From the NCBI GenBank assembly GCA_937974135.1, contig CALJIH010000051.1, positions 1-5,339 on the forward strand: 5,339 bases of DNA, written 5' to 3'. Position numbers and translations under genes: made by a program. This DNA comes from an uncultured Cocleimonas sp. Lineage in GTDB: Bacteria > Pseudomonadota > Gammaproteobacteria > Thiotrichales > Thiotrichaceae. The first letter of the stretch is position 1, and every line of letters begins with the position of its first letter. Of this stretch, positions 4,630-5,339 are shown in pieces. The notes under the pieces are model-generated. The model did no database searches, was not told the origin of the DNA, and was given only the letters and a program-made list of their open reading frames with translations.

Positions 4630-5295
4630 TTACTTCAATATTTTCTGCAACCAAATTGAAATATCATTTATTTCTTCCAAACACAAAGAATGCTCCATTG
4701 GATAAGCTTTTGCTTCAACGTTATATCCTTGAAATTGTAGCGCTGGTGCGTAATCTTGCCAGCTAGCAAATGGAATCACAGGGTCATATTCGCCATGTGC
4801 GGCAAAAATGGGGATATCCTTTTGCTCATTACTTGCCTCGGCGAAGACGTTTTCTTTGAACGGAATGTAAGTGGATAGTGCCATAATTCCAGCTAGTTTT
4901 TTTGGATAGCGTAATCCTGTATGTAAAGCGATAACACCGCCTTGTGAGAATCCAGCAAGTAGTATTTTTTCTGATGGTGTACCACTATTGATTTCCTCAT
5001 CTAGCATATGATTAATCCAATTGACCGTGGTTAAAATATCATCTTCTTTGGCAGTTTTAGATCTATCCAAAGATAGCAAATCGTACCAAGCTCTCATCTC
5101 CATACCATTGTTCAATGTCACGGGTCTGATAGGTGCATGAGGAAAAACAAATTTTGCTTTTATCGTGTCTGGTAATTTCAACTCAGGAATAACTGGCACG
5201 AAATCATGACCATCAGCGCCAAGCCCATGCATCCAAATAACAGTAAATTCGGTGTCTTCTGATGTTTTTACAATTTCTGCGGGTAAATTTTGCAT
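4630..5295 (-). CDS. Carboxylesterase / phospholipase-type alpha/beta hydrolase
   Basis: This 221-residue protein belongs to the carboxylesterase/acyl-protein thioesterase-like alpha/beta-hydrolase family (EstB, YpfH and APT1 type), at the usual length of about 220. It should hydrolyse short-chain carboxyl esters in the cytoplasm, as there is no signal peptide. The catalytic triad is visible: Ser117 in GFSQGG (115-120), Asp171 in HGEYDPVIP (167-175) and His202 in MEHSLC (200-205). The oxyanion region is WMHGLGADGHDF (21-32), and the family block GMEMRAWYD lies at 64-72. The start is ATG 5295, with GGAAA (5301-5305) 5 nt upstream; an in-frame TTG at 5305-5307 overlaps this site and is rejected. 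The physiological substrate is unknown. A C-rich repeat lies 15 nt upstream of the start codon. Confidence 0.93.
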   Translation of the reverse strand: MQNLPAEIVKTSEDTEFTVIWMHGLGADGHDFVPVIPELKLPDTIKAKFVFPHAPIRPVTLNNGMEMRAWYDLLSLDRSKTAKEDDILTTVNWINHMLDEEINSGTPSEKILLAGFSQGGVIALHTGLRYPKKLAGIMALSTYIPFKENVFAEASNEQKDIPIFAAHGEYDPVIPFASWQDYAPALQFQGYNVEAKAYPMEHSLCLEEINDISIWLQKILK

Positions 5296-5310
5296 GTTAA
5301 TTTCCAATGA

Positions 5311-5339
5311 AAAGCGTATAAAAGTAGGGGGGTGTCTTT
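5311..5339 (-). repeat. C-rich repeat, right copy, cut by the window end
   Basis: On the minus strand this reads AAAGACA, six C residues, TACTTTTA and TACGCTTT, matching 3243-3271 at about 25 of 29 positions in opposite orientation. It reaches the last base of the window, so its full extent is unknown. It lies directly upstream of the esterase gene, so it may contribute to that promoter (TATACG at 5315-5320 could be a -10 box). Confidence 0.72.

Noticed and set aside
5296..5307. Four-codon extension of the esterase from TTG
   Set aside because: The TTG overlaps the GGAAA ribosome binding site that serves the ATG at 5295.

Overview
The window comes from an AT-rich bacterial chromosome, most likely a low-GC gammaproteobacterium. 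The evidence is a TrmL and a RibF that follow the Escherichia coli proteins closely from end to end, a tRNA-Phe with the CCA end encoded, and a typical sigma70-type tRNA promoter with a GC-rich discriminator. I cannot name the genus. No integrase, transposase, CRISPR array or phage gene is visible.

Layout. Positions 1-571 hold two tandem genes for tiny secreted proteins that look like divergent paralogs, closed by a clear intrinsic terminator. A gene-poor stretch (572-1052) contains tRNA-Phe(GAA) on the minus strand with its promoter, and just upstream of that promoter lie fragments that resemble pieces of the same tRNA. Positions 1053-2500 carry two housekeeping genes on the plus strand: trmL (tRNA wobble 2'-O-methylation) and ribF (FMN and FAD synthesis). 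A convergent minus-strand gene (2521-3108) encodes an unrecognised lipoprotein and has a possible 7-codon upstream reading frame. A noncoding stretch (3109-3477) contains a C-rich repeat and several hairpins. It leads to a secreted ankyrin-repeat protein (3478-4071), then a small secreted protein with two cysteines (4246-4572). The window ends with a minus-strand alpha/beta-hydrolase esterase (4630-5295), whose upstream side holds a second, inverted copy of the C-rich repeat at the very edge.

How the genes relate. Only trmL-ribF and the two small secreted genes look like possible transcription units. The other genes are separate, and two pairs are convergent (ribF/lipoprotein, 4246 gene/esterase). 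Five of the eight main protein genes encode exported products with no clear function. The most notable observations are the inverted C-rich repeats bracketing about 2.1 kb, the paralogous mini-secretome pair ending in NR, and the tRNA-Phe-like remnant. None of them proves a new system on the visible sequence.
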